Both the position numbers and the translations under genes were made by a program. A stretch of DNA of 64,000 bases from Calditrichia bacterium (lineage in GTDB: Bacteria; Calditrichota; Calditrichia; RBG-13-44-9; J075). The stretch spans positions 1 to 64,000 of the forward strand of contig JANQRS010000065.1 in NCBI GenBank assembly GCA_028284445.1. Direction: 5' to 3'. The notes under the pieces were generated by a model. The model worked only from the letters and a program-made list of their open reading frames with translations. It was not told where the DNA came from and made no database searches. Of the stretch, positions 1 to 9,270 are shown in pieces. Positions within the stretch are counted from its first letter, which is position 1; each line of letters opens with the position of its first letter.

Positions 1-112
1 ACCAAGGTAATGACCTGGCAGAGGGGTAATCCGACGTTTTGAGAATGTCGAATGCCCAATGCCGAAGCACAGCGTTTACCAAGGTAATGACCTGGTAGAG
101 GGGTAATCCGAC
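1..112. repeat. Direct repeat pair in intergenic DNA
   Basis: A 35-base unit beginning ACCAAGGTAATGACCTGG occurs at 1-35 and again at 78-112 with about one difference, each followed by a TAATCCGAC string. The same TAATCCGACGT string recurs near 18229. No coding region is visible. It belongs to the repeat-rich intergenic DNA upstream of mpl. Confidence 0.7.
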
Positions 113-143
113 CTTGCCGTAATCCAACGTTTTGAGTATTTCC

Positions 144-396
144 AATGACAAATGTCGAATAAATTCTCTAAACGAACGGCGAAGCCGTTGCATGGCCAAG
201 GCAGATGTTCGCTTGAGGCGAACTTGTGCAGAATGTGGTTGGCAGTGAATACAATGACGAATGTCTAATGACAAATGTCGAATAGGCTGGCAAAGAGACG
301 GAGATTCGAGATTTGATGTTTTCTCTTCACCCTAAAAGACCAAGTAGTGATCAAAGGTTTCTAACACAACGCACATGTGCGGCAGAGCAGCGCACG
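144..396 (-). repeat. Dispersed intergenic repeat, inverted copy of 10693-10931
   Basis: Read in reverse complement, this stretch matches 10693-10931 almost continuously: the CGTGCG/GGCAGAG palindrome, a TTGTGTTAGAAACCTTTGATCA stretch, an ATCAAATCTCGAATCTCCGTC stretch, repeated CATTTGTCATTAGACATTCG units and a GTTCGC-GCGAAC hairpin. The left copy carries about 19 extra bases (near 241-259) relative to the right copy. The two copies point towards each other around a 10.3-kb block of genes. No open frame runs through it. Confidence 0.8.
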
Positions 397-461
397 ATGA
401 GCGAACAACGATCACCGATGAACGGACAACTAACTCTTACAACGATTTTACGGACAATAAA

Positions 462-1856
462 ATGAAATATTACTTCCTGGGAATTTGCGGCACCGCAATG
501 GCCTCACTGGCCGTTTTACTGAAACAAAAAGGCCATGATGTGTGGGGAACCGATAGCGGTATTTATCCGCCGATGAGTGATTTCCTGGCAGCAAACGACA
601 TCAATGTATGGCAAGGCTATGACGTTGCCCATCTGGATACTCCATTCGACCGGGTGGTAATCGGAAATGCGTTATCGCGCGGCAATGTGGAAGTAGAGGC
701 GGTGCTGAATCGCCACCTACCGTTCATTTCTTTGCCGGAGCTGATTCGCAACGAGTTTATTCAGCCATCGCGCAGCATCGTTATTACCGGGACGCACGGA
801 AAGACTACCACTACTGCGATGATGGCCTGGGTTTTGGAGTATGCCGGACTTTCACCGAGCTTCCTGGTGGGCGGCATTACCCGCAATTTTGATTCTTCGG
901 TTCAATTAGGCAAAGGTGAGTATTTTGTTATCGAAGGCGACGAATACGATAGTGCCTTTTTCGATAAGCGTCCGAAATTTCTACACTATTTTCCTGATTA
1001 TCTCATCTTCAATAACCTCGAATTTGACCATGCAGATATTTATTCGGATTTAGCAGCCATTGAAGATGGCTTTCGCAAGCTGATTCGCATCATTCCTTCC
1101 GAAGGGCTAATTGTCGCCAATGGAGACAGTAACACGGTAATGGCCGTTTGTGACCCCGTCCATTCCCGTTTGCAGAGTTATGGCCGATTAGAAGGAGCAT
1201 CGCTGCGTTATAACATCCTTGATAGCGGAGAGGAAGGTACGCGCTTTATGGTGGATGACGGTAGCGATACCGTGGAACTGCTGATGCCTTTTCCCGGTGA
1301 ATATCAGGTGCAAAACGCAATGGCTGTGATTGCTGTCGCCCGTGACATCGGTGTTGGCTGGGACGTGATACGAGAGGCCCTCGCTTCCTTTCAAGGGGTA
1401 AAGCGGCGAATGGAATACTGGGGACGCTTCAGCGGGGCAGACGTATACGACGATTTTGCTCATCATCCCACTGCTATCCAGGTAACCCTGGAAGCCATGC
1501 GTCAGAAATTTCCCGGCCGGCGGCTGGTTGCCCTATTTGAGCCGAGAACCAATACCACCGTGAGGCGCTTTTTCCAGAAAGAATTGGCAACAGCGCTGGG
1601 AATCGCTGATGCCGCGATGATTACACCCGTGTTTCGGCAGGAGCGGTTTGCTACTGACGATCGCCTGTCGCTGGATCAACTCGAAACGGATTTGAATGCT
1701 GCCGGCACCGATGTCCTGCGTCCAGGCGGCTATTCAGAGATCTTACCCAAATTAGGTGAGTATTTACAAGAGGGGGATATTTTGATGCTGCTGACCAATG
1801 GCAGCCTTGGCGGCGAATACCAGAAATTGCTGTCGGCGACTGCTAAGACGCGTTAA
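462..1856 (+). CDS. mpl: UDP-N-acetylmuramate:L-alanyl-gamma-D-glutamyl-meso-diaminopimelate ligase (murein tripeptide ligase)
   Basis: This cytoplasmic Mur-ligase-family enzyme ATP-dependently joins the recovered tripeptide L-Ala-gamma-D-Glu-meso-DAP to UDP-MurNAc, so it recycles cell-wall peptide. The N-terminus has the FLGICGTAMASLA nucleotide-fold motif, the ATP loop GTHGKTT lies at about residues 110-116, and the EGDEYDSAFFDKRPKF block is the Mpl signature that separates it from MurC. The length of 464 residues is normal. I start it at ATG 462, because the family begins at MKYYFLGICG; a longer frame from 375 would translate part of the flanking repeat. No strong Shine-Dalgarno precedes ATG 462. 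Its 3' end overlaps the convergent regulator gene by 14 bases. Confidence 0.93.
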   Translation: MKYYFLGICGTAMASLAVLLKQKGHDVWGTDSGIYPPMSDFLAANDINVWQGYDVAHLDTPFDRVVIGNALSRGNVEVEAVLNRHLPFISLPELIRNEFIQPSRSIVITGTHGKTTTTAMMAWVLEYAGLSPSFLVGGITRNFDSSVQLGKGEYFVIEGDEYDSAFFDKRPKFLHYFPDYLIFNNLEFDHADIYSDLAAIEDGFRKLIRIIPSEGLIVANGDSNTVMAVCDPVHSRLQSYGRLEGASLRYNILDSGEEGTRFMVDDGSDTVELLMPFPGEYQVQNAMAVIAVARDIGVGWDVIREALASFQGVKRRMEYWGRFSGADVYDDFAHHPTAIQVTLEAMRQKFPGRRLVALFEPRTNTTVRRFFQKELATALGIADAAMITPVFRQERFATDDRLSLDQLETDLNAAGTDVLRPGGYSEILPKLGEYLQEGDILMLLTNGSLGGEYQKLLSATAKTR

Positions 1857-3363
1857 TCAAGCGCAGTTGCTCGGCCGATAACACCCGGGTTGAGGTTTGG
1901 CTGTCCAAGAAGTTCTTACGAATGGTATCGAAATCATCCGTTACCGTAAGAAATACATCGAGCAGGTCAGGTGAAAAGTGCTTTCCTCTTTGCATTTTGA
2001 TAGTATTGACTGAGGCCTGGTGAGAAAATGCTTTTTTGTAGCAGCGTTTTGAGGTCAGTGCATCGTATACATCGGCAATCGCAACGATTTGAGCTGCCAA
2101 CGGAATTTCTTCTCCTTTTAGCCCCCGCGGATAGCCCTGACCATCATAGCGCTCATGGTGTGCCCAGGTGATCTGAATTCCCATATCAAGAAAATCCATT
2201 TCCCCATATTGCTGGCGAATTGAAGACAGTGTCTCATAGCCGATGGTGGTATGTGACCGCATGATACGATATTCTTCATCCGTCAACTTATCGCTTTTAA
2301 GAAGTATGCGGTCAGGTATGCCGACCTTACCGATGTCATGCAGCGGTGCCGCCCGGTAAAGGATGTCGATGAAATTCTGTGAAATTTGATCGCGATACCG
2401 CGGGTGCTCGCGTAATGCTTCAGCCAAAAATTTGCAATAGTTCCGCATCCGTTCAAGGTGATAGCCGGTGTCCTTGTCACGATATTCCGCCAATCTTGCC
2501 ATGCCGAAAATAACCGCTTCCTGGGCCAGGTTGGTTTGTTCCAGGCTGCCTATCAATGCGTTTTCTACCTGGCGGATTTCGGTCTTGTCGCGGGCAATCA
2601 GGACGTAAGCAAATACCGTATCGTTCTCATCGTAGACTTTTAGCAGGGACAACGAAGCTGTCCATTTACGTTCCAGTTCGTTAAACGCCGTAATCTCTTT
2701 TTGCCAACTGCCGTTGCTATCGACCAATCGGGTTAGCTCTGCAAAATTCAGGGAAGGGAAGAGGCGCTCACTGACCCAGCTGAAGGGTTTCTTTAACAAT
2801 TCTGCCTCGCGGATACCACAAAGCTGCGTAAATGCCGGGTTGGTTTCGATGACAGTACCTTCAACGTCAAGAATCAGATAGCCGTCGCTCTGACTGTTGA
2901 AGATATCCCGATAGATCTTCAGATCCTGGATACGCTGGCGAACAACTTCCCGCAAATCGTCAATGAAAATTTGTTCATCGCGACGTTTGCGGGCTTTTTC
3001 AATAACCTCTTTGACCCGCTCAATAAATTTATCCAGTTCAAAGGGCTTCGGGAGATAGTCGTAGGCGCCGTTCTTAAGCGATTGAACGGCAATTTCCAGG
3101 CTTGGGAAACCGGTTATGAAAATAAAGGGAAGGCTTGGATAGTGTTTATTGGCATAGTGAAAAAAATCGAGTCCGGTTTCTTCAGGCAAATAGATGTCCG
3201 AAACGACGATATCGTACGTCGTGTCTTCAAGGCGCTTGATGGCAGCACGTACAGAAGTTACGGAGGCAGCCTCAATGCCGGCGCCGGTTAAGGCATTACC
3301 AAGGGCGATGCCCAGGTCGGTTTCATCTTCCAGGATGAGTGCCCGATATTTTTGCGATTCCAA
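1843..3363 (-). CDS. Response regulator with receiver, PAS and HD-GYP domains
   Basis: This is a predicted two-component output protein that degrades cyclic di-GMP. A receiver domain occupies about residues 7-125, with the acidic pair E12-D13, phospho-acceptor Asp56 (VVSDIYLPEE) and the LPKPF lysine. A PAS domain (about 145-265) follows, then an HD-GYP phosphodiesterase domain with HDIGKVGIPD near 342 and HHERYDGQGYP near 401. The essential HD and GYP residues are present, so activity is likely. Translation probably starts at TTG 3363, eight bases after an AAGGGAG Shine-Dalgarno. No sensor kinase lies nearby, so it is an orphan regulator. The gene is convergent with and overlaps mpl. Confidence 0.92.
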   Translation of the reverse strand: MESQKYRALILEDETDLGIALGNALTGAGIEAASVTSVRAAIKRLEDTTYDIVVSDIYLPEETGLDFFHYANKHYPSLPFIFITGFPSLEIAVQSLKNGAYDYLPKPFELDKFIERVKEVIEKARKRRDEQIFIDDLREVVRQRIQDLKIYRDIFNSQSDGYLILDVEGTVIETNPAFTQLCGIREAELLKKPFSWVSERLFPSLNFAELTRLVDSNGSWQKEITAFNELERKWTASLSLLKVYDENDTVFAYVLIARDKTEIRQVENALIGSLEQTNLAQEAVIFGMARLAEYRDKDTGYHLERMRNYCKFLAEALREHPRYRDQISQNFIDILYRAAPLHDIGKVGIPDRILLKSDKLTDEEYRIMRSHTTIGYETLSSIRQQYGEMDFLDMGIQITWAHHERYDGQGYPRGLKGEEIPLAAQIVAIADVYDALTSKRCYKKAFSHQASVNTIKMQRGKHFSPDLLDVFLTVTDDFDTIRKNFLDSQTSTRVLSAEQLRLINAS

Positions 3364-3492
3364 TAATAATACTCCCTTTTAGCCAAGGGAAAACCCTTCC
3401 CTGCTTTGGCGATTATCGGAAGTAGTTACGACAGGCTTGAGAATTTGAGGGGATTCGACCCTGAGGCCATGGCATGTGACCGCCGGTTGGCC

Positions 3493-4386
3493 TCAGTTCA
3501 AGGTCTTGATATCTGTTTTGGGGAATTCCGGAATTTGTTTGGTGTGCGCAGCAGCCAGGAAAGTCGGATATGCACTGCGGTATTTGCCTTCCGGATATTC
3601 GTCGATCAGGTGCGGTAAAAACAGGCCAAGTTCCGTCCACATTTCCTTTTCCATATAGGCACGGCAGAGGAAAAAGGCCAGAGTTTCCTTGTCATAAAAT
3701 TGACTGTCTAACTGGATGATTTTCTGACAGGTTTCAATCACGCCTTCATAATCCTTGCTTTCATACATCAGGTGAGCCATACCAAAATATCCCGGGGCTT
3801 TTCCCTGATCATCCTGCGCGAACTTAGTGATTTCCTGGAAGAGCTGCTTGGCATCATCAGCGTTTCCCTCTATATAGGCAATGAAACCGAGGTAGTAACG
3901 GGCGGTTTGAATATAGTCCAGCTCATCATTTGAAAAAATGCTGTAGGCCTGCACCAGATATTTTTTGGCCTCAATCGGATTGTTCTGCGAGAAGAAAATT
4001 TTTCCGATCTCAAAGAGAATGTGGCGTTTATCGAAGTCGGGGATTTCCTCGGCGAGTGCATCCTGGAGGTAAGCAAGGCCTTTTTCCTCACGGCCGGCAT
4101 ACTCGTGAGAATAACCGAGCAGGCGTAAGCAGTCGAAGCGCTGCTTGAGGTTCAATTGTGGTTCACGAACAGCTTTCTGTAAGTAGTAGATAGCGTTTTC
4201 AAAGTCCTGCAGGAAATAGAAATTCCAGCCCAGTTCAATCCAGATCACCGGTAAATCATCCGGTTTATCCTGCAGATGTTGCTCCAGCCACTGATACTCT
4301 TTGAGCGAAGACTTATAGTCTTTGTTCAGAAATGCAGCATGGGCTTTTTTTAAGGCATTGATGACCTCTGCCTTGTCCGCTTTCAT
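3493..4386 (-). CDS. Tetratricopeptide-repeat protein
   Basis: The product is about 297 residues of helical TPR repeats without signal peptide or catalytic domain, so it is probably a cytoplasmic scaffold or interaction protein. Repeat features such as WIELGWNFYFLQDFENAIYYLQKA, HILFEIGKIFFSQNNPIEAKKYL-type and TARYYLGFIAYIEGNADDAKQLF-type 34-residue units run through most of the sequence. I choose ATG 4386 (MKADKAEV) because AAGGGA lies just upstream; a longer frame to 4440 adds an improbable leader. It is separated from the HD-GYP regulator by about 130 bases and may share its transcript. The exact function cannot be read from the sequence. Confidence 0.8.
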   Translation of the reverse strand: MKADKAEVINALKKAHAAFLNKDYKSSLKEYQWLEQHLQDKPDDLPVIWIELGWNFYFLQDFENAIYYLQKAVREPQLNLKQRFDCLRLLGYSHEYAGREEKGLAYLQDALAEEIPDFDKRHILFEIGKIFFSQNNPIEAKKYLVQAYSIFSNDELDYIQTARYYLGFIAYIEGNADDAKQLFQEITKFAQDDQGKAPGYFGMAHLMYESKDYEGVIETCQKIIQLDSQFYDKETLAFFLCRAYMEKEMWTELGLFLPHLIDEYPEGKYRSAYPTFLAAAHTKQIPEFPKTDIKTLN

Positions 4387-4806
4387 AAATTTCCCTTGAA
4401 TTACTTTCTGAAAAATTCTTATTATCAGGACTGCGATCAAGCTGCGAATCGGACGACGGACATATATTCGGCGGGAAGGCCGACACTCAGAAAAGGCACC
4501 AATTTTTGTTAACCGGTCCGCTTAAGTGCGACTCGATCAACCTAAATTCCTGCCTTATCTTCTTTCGCCGATTCCTTCGCAAGTATGACAGTCCTACATG
4601 GCAATGCAACAATTTATCACAGTTCCGCTAAATGAGCAAATTCCTGCCGATTATTCTTTGGATACAGAACTGTGAAATCCCGGTTCGTCAAGGCACTTGC
4701 AATAACTCAAACCGGATTAAGCCCGGCGCCAAAATTGCCGCTGGTACAATTCAACATTACCGCTTATAACTTATAGCAATATACAGTGATGACAGAGAGG
4801 TGTTAT
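4387..4806. other. Divergent intergenic region
   Basis: This 420-base gap separates the TPR gene (minus) from the acyl-CoA dehydrogenase gene (plus), so it must hold both promoters. I see no convincing promoter boxes, long palindrome or repeat-family member in it. The end of the gap carries the GAGAGG ribosome-binding site (4795-4800) that fixes the start of the dehydrogenase. Confidence 0.5.
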
Positions 4807-5961
4807 ATGAGCGCGATCAAACCCGTAACGTATTTAACAGAAGAAGAGTCGATGTTTCGTGATTTGATCACGGAATTCGCAAACGAACAAATTAAACCCC
4901 ATGTTATGGAAATGGACCAGAAGGCTGAATTTAAGCCGGAACTGGTCTCTCAATTCTTTGACTTAGGTCTGATGGGCATCGATATCCCTGAAGAATATGG
5001 TGGCACAGGCGGTAACTTTTTTATGTCGATTCTGGCCATCGAGGCATTGGCCCGGGTCGATGCCTCAGCTGCCATTTACGTCGATGTGCAGAATACCCTG
5101 GTAAATAATGCTTTCCAGAAGTGGGGCAGTGAGGAAATGAAGAAGCGCTTTTTGCCACAGCTGGCGGAAAGCAAGATTGGCGCTTACGCCCTTTCCGAGC
5201 CGAGTTCCGGTAGCGATGCCTTTGGCTTGAAGACGCGAGCTGTTGATAAAGGTGACCACTATGCCCTGACTGGCAATAAGCTTTGGATCACCAACGCTGC
5301 TGAAGCAGATATTTTCCTGGTTTTTGCCAATGTAGATCCGGAAAAAGGCTACAAAGGCATTACCGCATTTGTTGTTGAGCGGGACTTTGACGGATTCACC
5401 ATTGGTAAAAAGGAAGATAAGCTGGGTATACGCGCCAGCAGCACCTGCGAACTGATATTCAATGATTGTCCGGTGCCGAAGGAAAACGTTCTCGGCGAAG
5501 TTGGTAAGGGTTACAAATCCGCTATTGAGACGCTGAACGAAGGTCGTATCGGAATTGGCGCACAGATGATCGGGATTATGCAGGGCGCCCTGGACGCTGG
5601 TATGCAGTATGCAAAAGAGCGCCAGCAGTTCGGAAAGACCATTGCCGAATTCCAGGGAATCCAATTCCAGATCGCGGAAGCGGCCACATTACTGGAAGCC
5701 TCAAGACGCCTGGTCTACAACGCTGCCCGCATGAAAGACAATGGAGATGATTTTGTGGTGGAGGCAGCGATGGCCAAGCTCTTTTCTTCGATTAATGCCG
5801 AAAAGGTGACTTCACGAATGATCGAAATCTTTGGTGGTTATGGGTTTACCAAGGATTTTCCGGTTGAAAAGTTCTATCGCGATGCAAAAATCGGGCAGAT
5901 CTATGAAGGCACCTCCAATATGCAAATGGCGACAATCGCAAAATACCTGCTGCGAGGATAA
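4807..5961 (+). CDS. Acyl-CoA dehydrogenase
   Basis: A cytosolic FAD enzyme that introduces the alpha-beta double bond into acyl-CoA in fatty-acid or branched-chain amino-acid breakdown, passing electrons to electron-transfer flavoprotein. The 384-residue length is typical. Family marks are GIDIPEEYGGTG, the YALSEPSSGSDAFGLKT FAD/substrate stretch, GNKLWITNA, the QQFGKTIAEFQGIQF stretch and the C-terminal signature FGGYGFTKDFPVEKFYRDAKIGQIYEGTSNMQ, which includes the YEGT catalytic-glutamate region of short/medium-chain enzymes. ATG 4807 lies six bases after GAGAGG; a frame from 4786 lacks such a site. It appears monocistronic, ending at a strong terminator. Chain-length specificity cannot be read. 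Confidence 0.93.
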   Translation: MSAIKPVTYLTEEESMFRDLITEFANEQIKPHVMEMDQKAEFKPELVSQFFDLGLMGIDIPEEYGGTGGNFFMSILAIEALARVDASAAIYVDVQNTLVNNAFQKWGSEEMKKRFLPQLAESKIGAYALSEPSSGSDAFGLKTRAVDKGDHYALTGNKLWITNAAEADIFLVFANVDPEKGYKGITAFVVERDFDGFTIGKKEDKLGIRASSTCELIFNDCPVPKENVLGEVGKGYKSAIETLNEGRIGIGAQMIGIMQGALDAGMQYAKERQQFGKTIAEFQGIQFQIAEAATLLEASRRLVYNAARMKDNGDDFVVEAAMAKLFSSINAEKVTSRMIEIFGGYGFTKDFPVEKFYRDAKIGQIYEGTSNMQMATIAKYLLRG

Positions 5962-5996
5962 GCTGCTAAAATGCGTAAACAGACCATAAGATCTGA

Positions 5997-6029
5997 AACC
6001 GCTGTCGCTTGCCGGCAGCGGTTTTTTTT
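5997..6029 (+). terminator. Rho-independent terminator after the acyl-CoA dehydrogenase gene
   Basis: AACCGCTG (5997-6004) pairs with CAGCGGTT (6016-6023) and the second arm runs into eight T residues (6022-6029). The hairpin starts 36 bases after the stop codon of the dehydrogenase. Confidence 0.85.
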
Positions 6030-6190
6030 ATGTGGGCGATTGTGTATACTTGGAGACTGTTCAGCATGCCAGGGAGGAATCCCCCTCTACCTCCCTCGGG
6101 GAGGATGTACAGACCGGGGGAACTACCACCTAAAATGATGTGTCAAGCTGTGTTGGACAAAATTTTTTGAGCATAACCGGAGAAAATGTC

Positions 6191-7648
6191 ATGACAGCCA
6201 AATCTGTCCACAGAGGCATAATCGTTATTTGTGCAATCATCTGTTTTTCGGCAGGACTAAGCGCTTCTCCCTTTGATCACTTTTTCCAGGATAAAACCTT
6301 GCGCATCGATTATTTCCATATCGGCACGGCGAGTGAGGACATGGTTGCCCTGGACGATATGTATATCATCGATGGCTGGGCCGGGCCGCGAGCCAGCAAG
6401 ATGTCTGCCCTCAATCTAGGGCATTACATGTTACGCCTGTACGATGCCGCCAGCGGGAAATTAATCTACGACTATACCTATAGCACGCTTTTTAACGAAT
6501 GGCAAACGACAGATGCCGGTATTTCCGGGCAGACCGGGGCGATTCACGAAACCATTCGCATGCCCTTACCAAAGGCGCCGATTCGTGTGGAGCTTTGGAA
6601 GCGTGACAAAAGCAATGCCTTTACTATCAAATTTCATGAACAGGAGATTGACCCGGCGTCTTATCATATTCGCAAGGAAGCGCCTGCAAATGATATCCAG
6701 GTGTTTGATCATATGATCAATGGCCCGGCGGCTGATAAGGTTGATATTGCATTTCTGGCTGAAGGCTATCAACACCACGAGGCAGGCAAGTTTTTGCAGG
6801 ATGTCAAGCGTATGACCGACGCGCTGTTTGCCGTGTCTCCTTTCAAGGATCGGCGCGGGGACTTTAATATTCGCGCCCTCTTCAAACCATCGCAGGAAAG
6901 CGGTACGGACGATCCACGGGAAGGAATTTACCGGAATACGATCCTCAATTCCTCATTCAATACATTTGATAGCCAGCGCTATCTGATGCTTTTTGATAAT
7001 CGCTCGATTCAAAATATGCGCGATGCGGCCCCGTCTGATGTGGTTTGCGTGCTGATTAACCATGACAGATACGGCGGCGGTGGCATCTTCAATTTATATG
7101 CTTCCACAACTGTGGATAATGAATGGAGTGAGTTCGTTTTTGTACATGAATTCGGTCATAGCTTTGCCGCATTGGGAGATGAATACTATACCAGCCAGGT
7201 TGCTTATAACGATTTTTTCCAGGAGGGAGTTGAGCCTTGGGAAAGAAATGTTGCCGCAAATATCGAAAAGGGCAGCATTAAGTGGAAATCCTACCTGAGC
7301 CGGAAAATCGCGCTGCCGAGTGATTGGAAAAAAGCAGAATATGATCAAATGCGCCGAAATCATGCAACGCACATTGCGGACCTTCGTAATGCTAATACCC
7401 CTGCTGAGGAAGTCGCCGCTGCAATCGCTGCTAACCAACAAGAGGTGGTCGATTTTTTCCGCAATCACAAACTGCGAGATAAAGTAGGGGCTTTTGAAGG
7501 CGCCGGCTATGCCGATACCGGCCTGTTTCGACCTTCACTAAACTGTTTGATGTTCACACGGGTTGCGGAAACATTTGATCCGGTTTGTCACGATGCCCTG
7601 GTTGAGGTGATTGATTACTGGAGTAGTGATGGGGCAAATTCTCTTTAG
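6191..7648 (+). CDS. Secreted M64-family (IgA peptidase type) metallopeptidase
   Basis: The protein begins with a signal peptide (MTAKSVHRG, hydrophobic core IIVICAIICFSAGL, likely cut after SAS), so it is exported. An N-terminal beta-rich domain (about 30-170) resembles the M64 N-terminal domain. The peptidase domain follows, with the zinc motif HEFGHSFAALGDEYY at about 319-333, in which the two His and the DEY downstream fit the M64 pattern HExGH...DEY. Proteolysis of an extracellular or periplasmic substrate is therefore likely; the substrate is unknown and cleavage of immunoglobulin should not be assumed. ATG 6191 is preceded by CGGAGAA; a frame from 6140 adds residues before the signal peptide. 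Length, 485 residues, fits the family. Confidence 0.88.
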   Translation: MTAKSVHRGIIVICAIICFSAGLSASPFDHFFQDKTLRIDYFHIGTASEDMVALDDMYIIDGWAGPRASKMSALNLGHYMLRLYDAASGKLIYDYTYSTLFNEWQTTDAGISGQTGAIHETIRMPLPKAPIRVELWKRDKSNAFTIKFHEQEIDPASYHIRKEAPANDIQVFDHMINGPAADKVDIAFLAEGYQHHEAGKFLQDVKRMTDALFAVSPFKDRRGDFNIRALFKPSQESGTDDPREGIYRNTILNSSFNTFDSQRYLMLFDNRSIQNMRDAAPSDVVCVLINHDRYGGGGIFNLYASTTVDNEWSEFVFVHEFGHSFAALGDEYYTSQVAYNDFFQEGVEPWERNVAANIEKGSIKWKSYLSRKIALPSDWKKAEYDQMRRNHATHIADLRNANTPAEEVAAAIAANQQEVVDFFRNHKLRDKVGAFEGAGYADTGLFRPSLNCLMFTRVAETFDPVCHDALVEVIDYWSSDGANSL

Positions 7649-8005
7649 GTTTGCTTGAAGTGTCCGATAGTTTCAGGAGTTATGTGAAGGGGAGAGGAGT
7701 GTTGTAATAGCTCAAGTATCACAGGGATGTGGTGCCAGCGTCAGAATAGGGATATTCTGTTGCAGCATTCCCCCCGATTATTTCCAACCGCCCAAATTAT
7801 CGGCCCTCCAGCATGTTCACTTCCGAACACAGATGTGTTGCAATCGGACATTGAAATCGCACAATATCAGGAAAAAACAGCCTTTTCACCGCATTTGATT
7901 TTGCTGTTTGAAAATGGCATGGATATTGAAGTAAAAACAGGTGCAAGTCTGATTTTTACTTGTTGTGATTAAATCAATATTGCTATCGACTTGCAGGAGA
8001 ATATG
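7649..8005. other. Intergenic region upstream of the efflux genes
   Basis: No credible gene is present in these 357 bases. A hairpin can form where GTAAAAACAG (7934 region) pairs with CTGATTTTTAC (7950s, one bulged A), about 40 bases before the efflux adaptor start. A TGGCATGGATATTGAA string at 7915-7930 has the spacing of a sigma-54 promoter but lacks the C of the -12 GC, so I treat it as doubtful. The region should contain the promoter of the efflux operon. Confidence 0.45.
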
Positions 8006-9256
8006 ATGGATAGAAAAATTGAAAAAAAGTCCTGGCCGCCAAGAAAAATTGCGACGGTCGCTGCAGGCGCACTCTTCGCGCTGTTTGTTATTTATAATCT
8101 GGTGTTTGCGGACCGCAGTTCCCGGCTAAATGTGGAAACTGAACGAATTACTGTTAGTGAGGTAACCGAAGGACCGTTTCAGGAGTATATACCGGAGCAG
8201 GGAACCGTTGTTCCGATTCGCACGGTGTTTCTGGATGCAACTGAAGGCGGGAAAGTCGATACCATATATCGCGAAGCGGGCAGTTTTGTAGAGGCTGGTG
8301 ATCTTATTCTGCGCCTGGTGAATACAGCATTATTGATACAGATTTCGAACCAGGACGCGATGGTTGTTGAACAGCGGAATTTGCTTACAAATACCCGCTT
8401 CAACTTTGATCAGAATCGTACCCAGACGCGCCAGTTGTTAATCGATCGGGAGTACCAAATTCGCCGTCTCGAACGCATTTTTGAGCGCCAGAAGAAGCTA
8501 TATGAAGACAATCTGATATCGAGAGAAGAGTTTGAGCAAAGTGAAGACGATTTTCGCTTCGAGAGGCGTCGGCAGCGCCTCAGCGAAGAATCCTTCAAAC
8601 GCGACTCGGTTTTTCAGAAAATTCAGCTCCAGCAACTTGGCACCTCTTTGGAGCGACTAGAACAAAATCTGGGTATTGCCCGTAGACGCTTAGAGGACCT
8701 GAATATTCGCGCGCCAATTAGCGGGCAGTTGACGTCGCTGAACGCAGAAATTGGTGAAGCAAAATCTCAGGGACAGCGACTTGGCCAGATCGACATCATT
8801 GATCAATTCAAGGTTCAGGTAGCGATTGATGAGCATTATATCTCGCGAATTTCGCTCGGCCAGAAGGGGCGATTTGATTTTGGTGGACAGAGTTATGAAT
8901 TGATTGCAAAAAAGATCTATCCGGAAGTTACCAACGGACGCTTCGAGGTCGATATGGAATTTGTCGGCTCGGCGCCGACCGGCATTCGTCGCGGACAAAC
9001 TTTGCGGATTCGTTTGGAGCTAGGCGGGTTGTCTGATGCGGTGATGCTGGCGAAAGGCGGCTTTTATCAGAAGTCCGGCGGCAACTGGGCTTATGTGGTA
9101 GACCCATCCGGCGATTTTGCCGTAAAGCGCCAGATTCGGCTTGGCAGACAAAATTCACAGGTATATGAAGTCCTGGACGGGCTTGCACCCGGGGACCAGG
9201 TCATCACCTCGACATATGATCATTTTGGCGATATCGATAAACTTATTTTGCGATGA
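8006..9256 (+). CDS. HlyD/MacA-type periplasmic adaptor subunit
   Basis: A membrane-fusion protein that would link an inner-membrane ABC transporter to an outer-membrane exit. One N-terminal membrane anchor (IATVAAGALFALFVIYNLVF, about 15-35) is followed by a biotinyl-lipoyl-like half (GTVVPIRTVFLDATEGGKV), a long coiled-coil hairpin (about 105-230, rich in Glu, Arg and Gln), the second lipoyl half (LNIRAPISGQLTSLNAEIGE) and beta-barrel regions ending in LAPGDQVITSTYD. The start is ATG 8006, five bases after AGGAGA; ATG 8003 and TTG 7991 are in the same frame. It is the first gene of a three-gene operon with two ATPases, and neither a permease nor a TolC-like gene follows. Confidence 0.88.
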   Translation: MDRKIEKKSWPPRKIATVAAGALFALFVIYNLVFADRSSRLNVETERITVSEVTEGPFQEYIPEQGTVVPIRTVFLDATEGGKVDTIYREAGSFVEAGDLILRLVNTALLIQISNQDAMVVEQRNLLTNTRFNFDQNRTQTRQLLIDREYQIRRLERIFERQKKLYEDNLISREEFEQSEDDFRFERRRQRLSEESFKRDSVFQKIQLQQLGTSLERLEQNLGIARRRLEDLNIRAPISGQLTSLNAEIGEAKSQGQRLGQIDIIDQFKVQVAIDEHYISRISLGQKGRFDFGGQSYELIAKKIYPEVTNGRFEVDMEFVGSAPTGIRRGQTLRIRLELGGLSDAVMLAKGGFYQKSGGNWAYVVDPSGDFAVKRQIRLGRQNSQVYEVLDGLAPGDQVITSTYDHFGDIDKLILR

Positions 9257-9270
9257 AAGGGGTAATATCC

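Noticed and set aside
1188..1466. Antisense and overlapping frames inside clear genes
   Set aside because: These frames (for example inside mpl, the Mo hydroxylase and the pilus genes) lack ribosome sites and family motifs and lie opposite well-conserved coding sequence.
7915..7930. Sigma-54-like promoter TGGCATGGATATTGAA
   Set aside because: Spacing fits, but the -12 element has GA instead of the nearly invariant GC, and no sigma-54 activator gene is nearby.
7727..7972. 81-codon open frame before the efflux operon
   Set aside because: Composition is not protein-like, no ribosome site or recognisable motif, and it lies in a promoter-like region.
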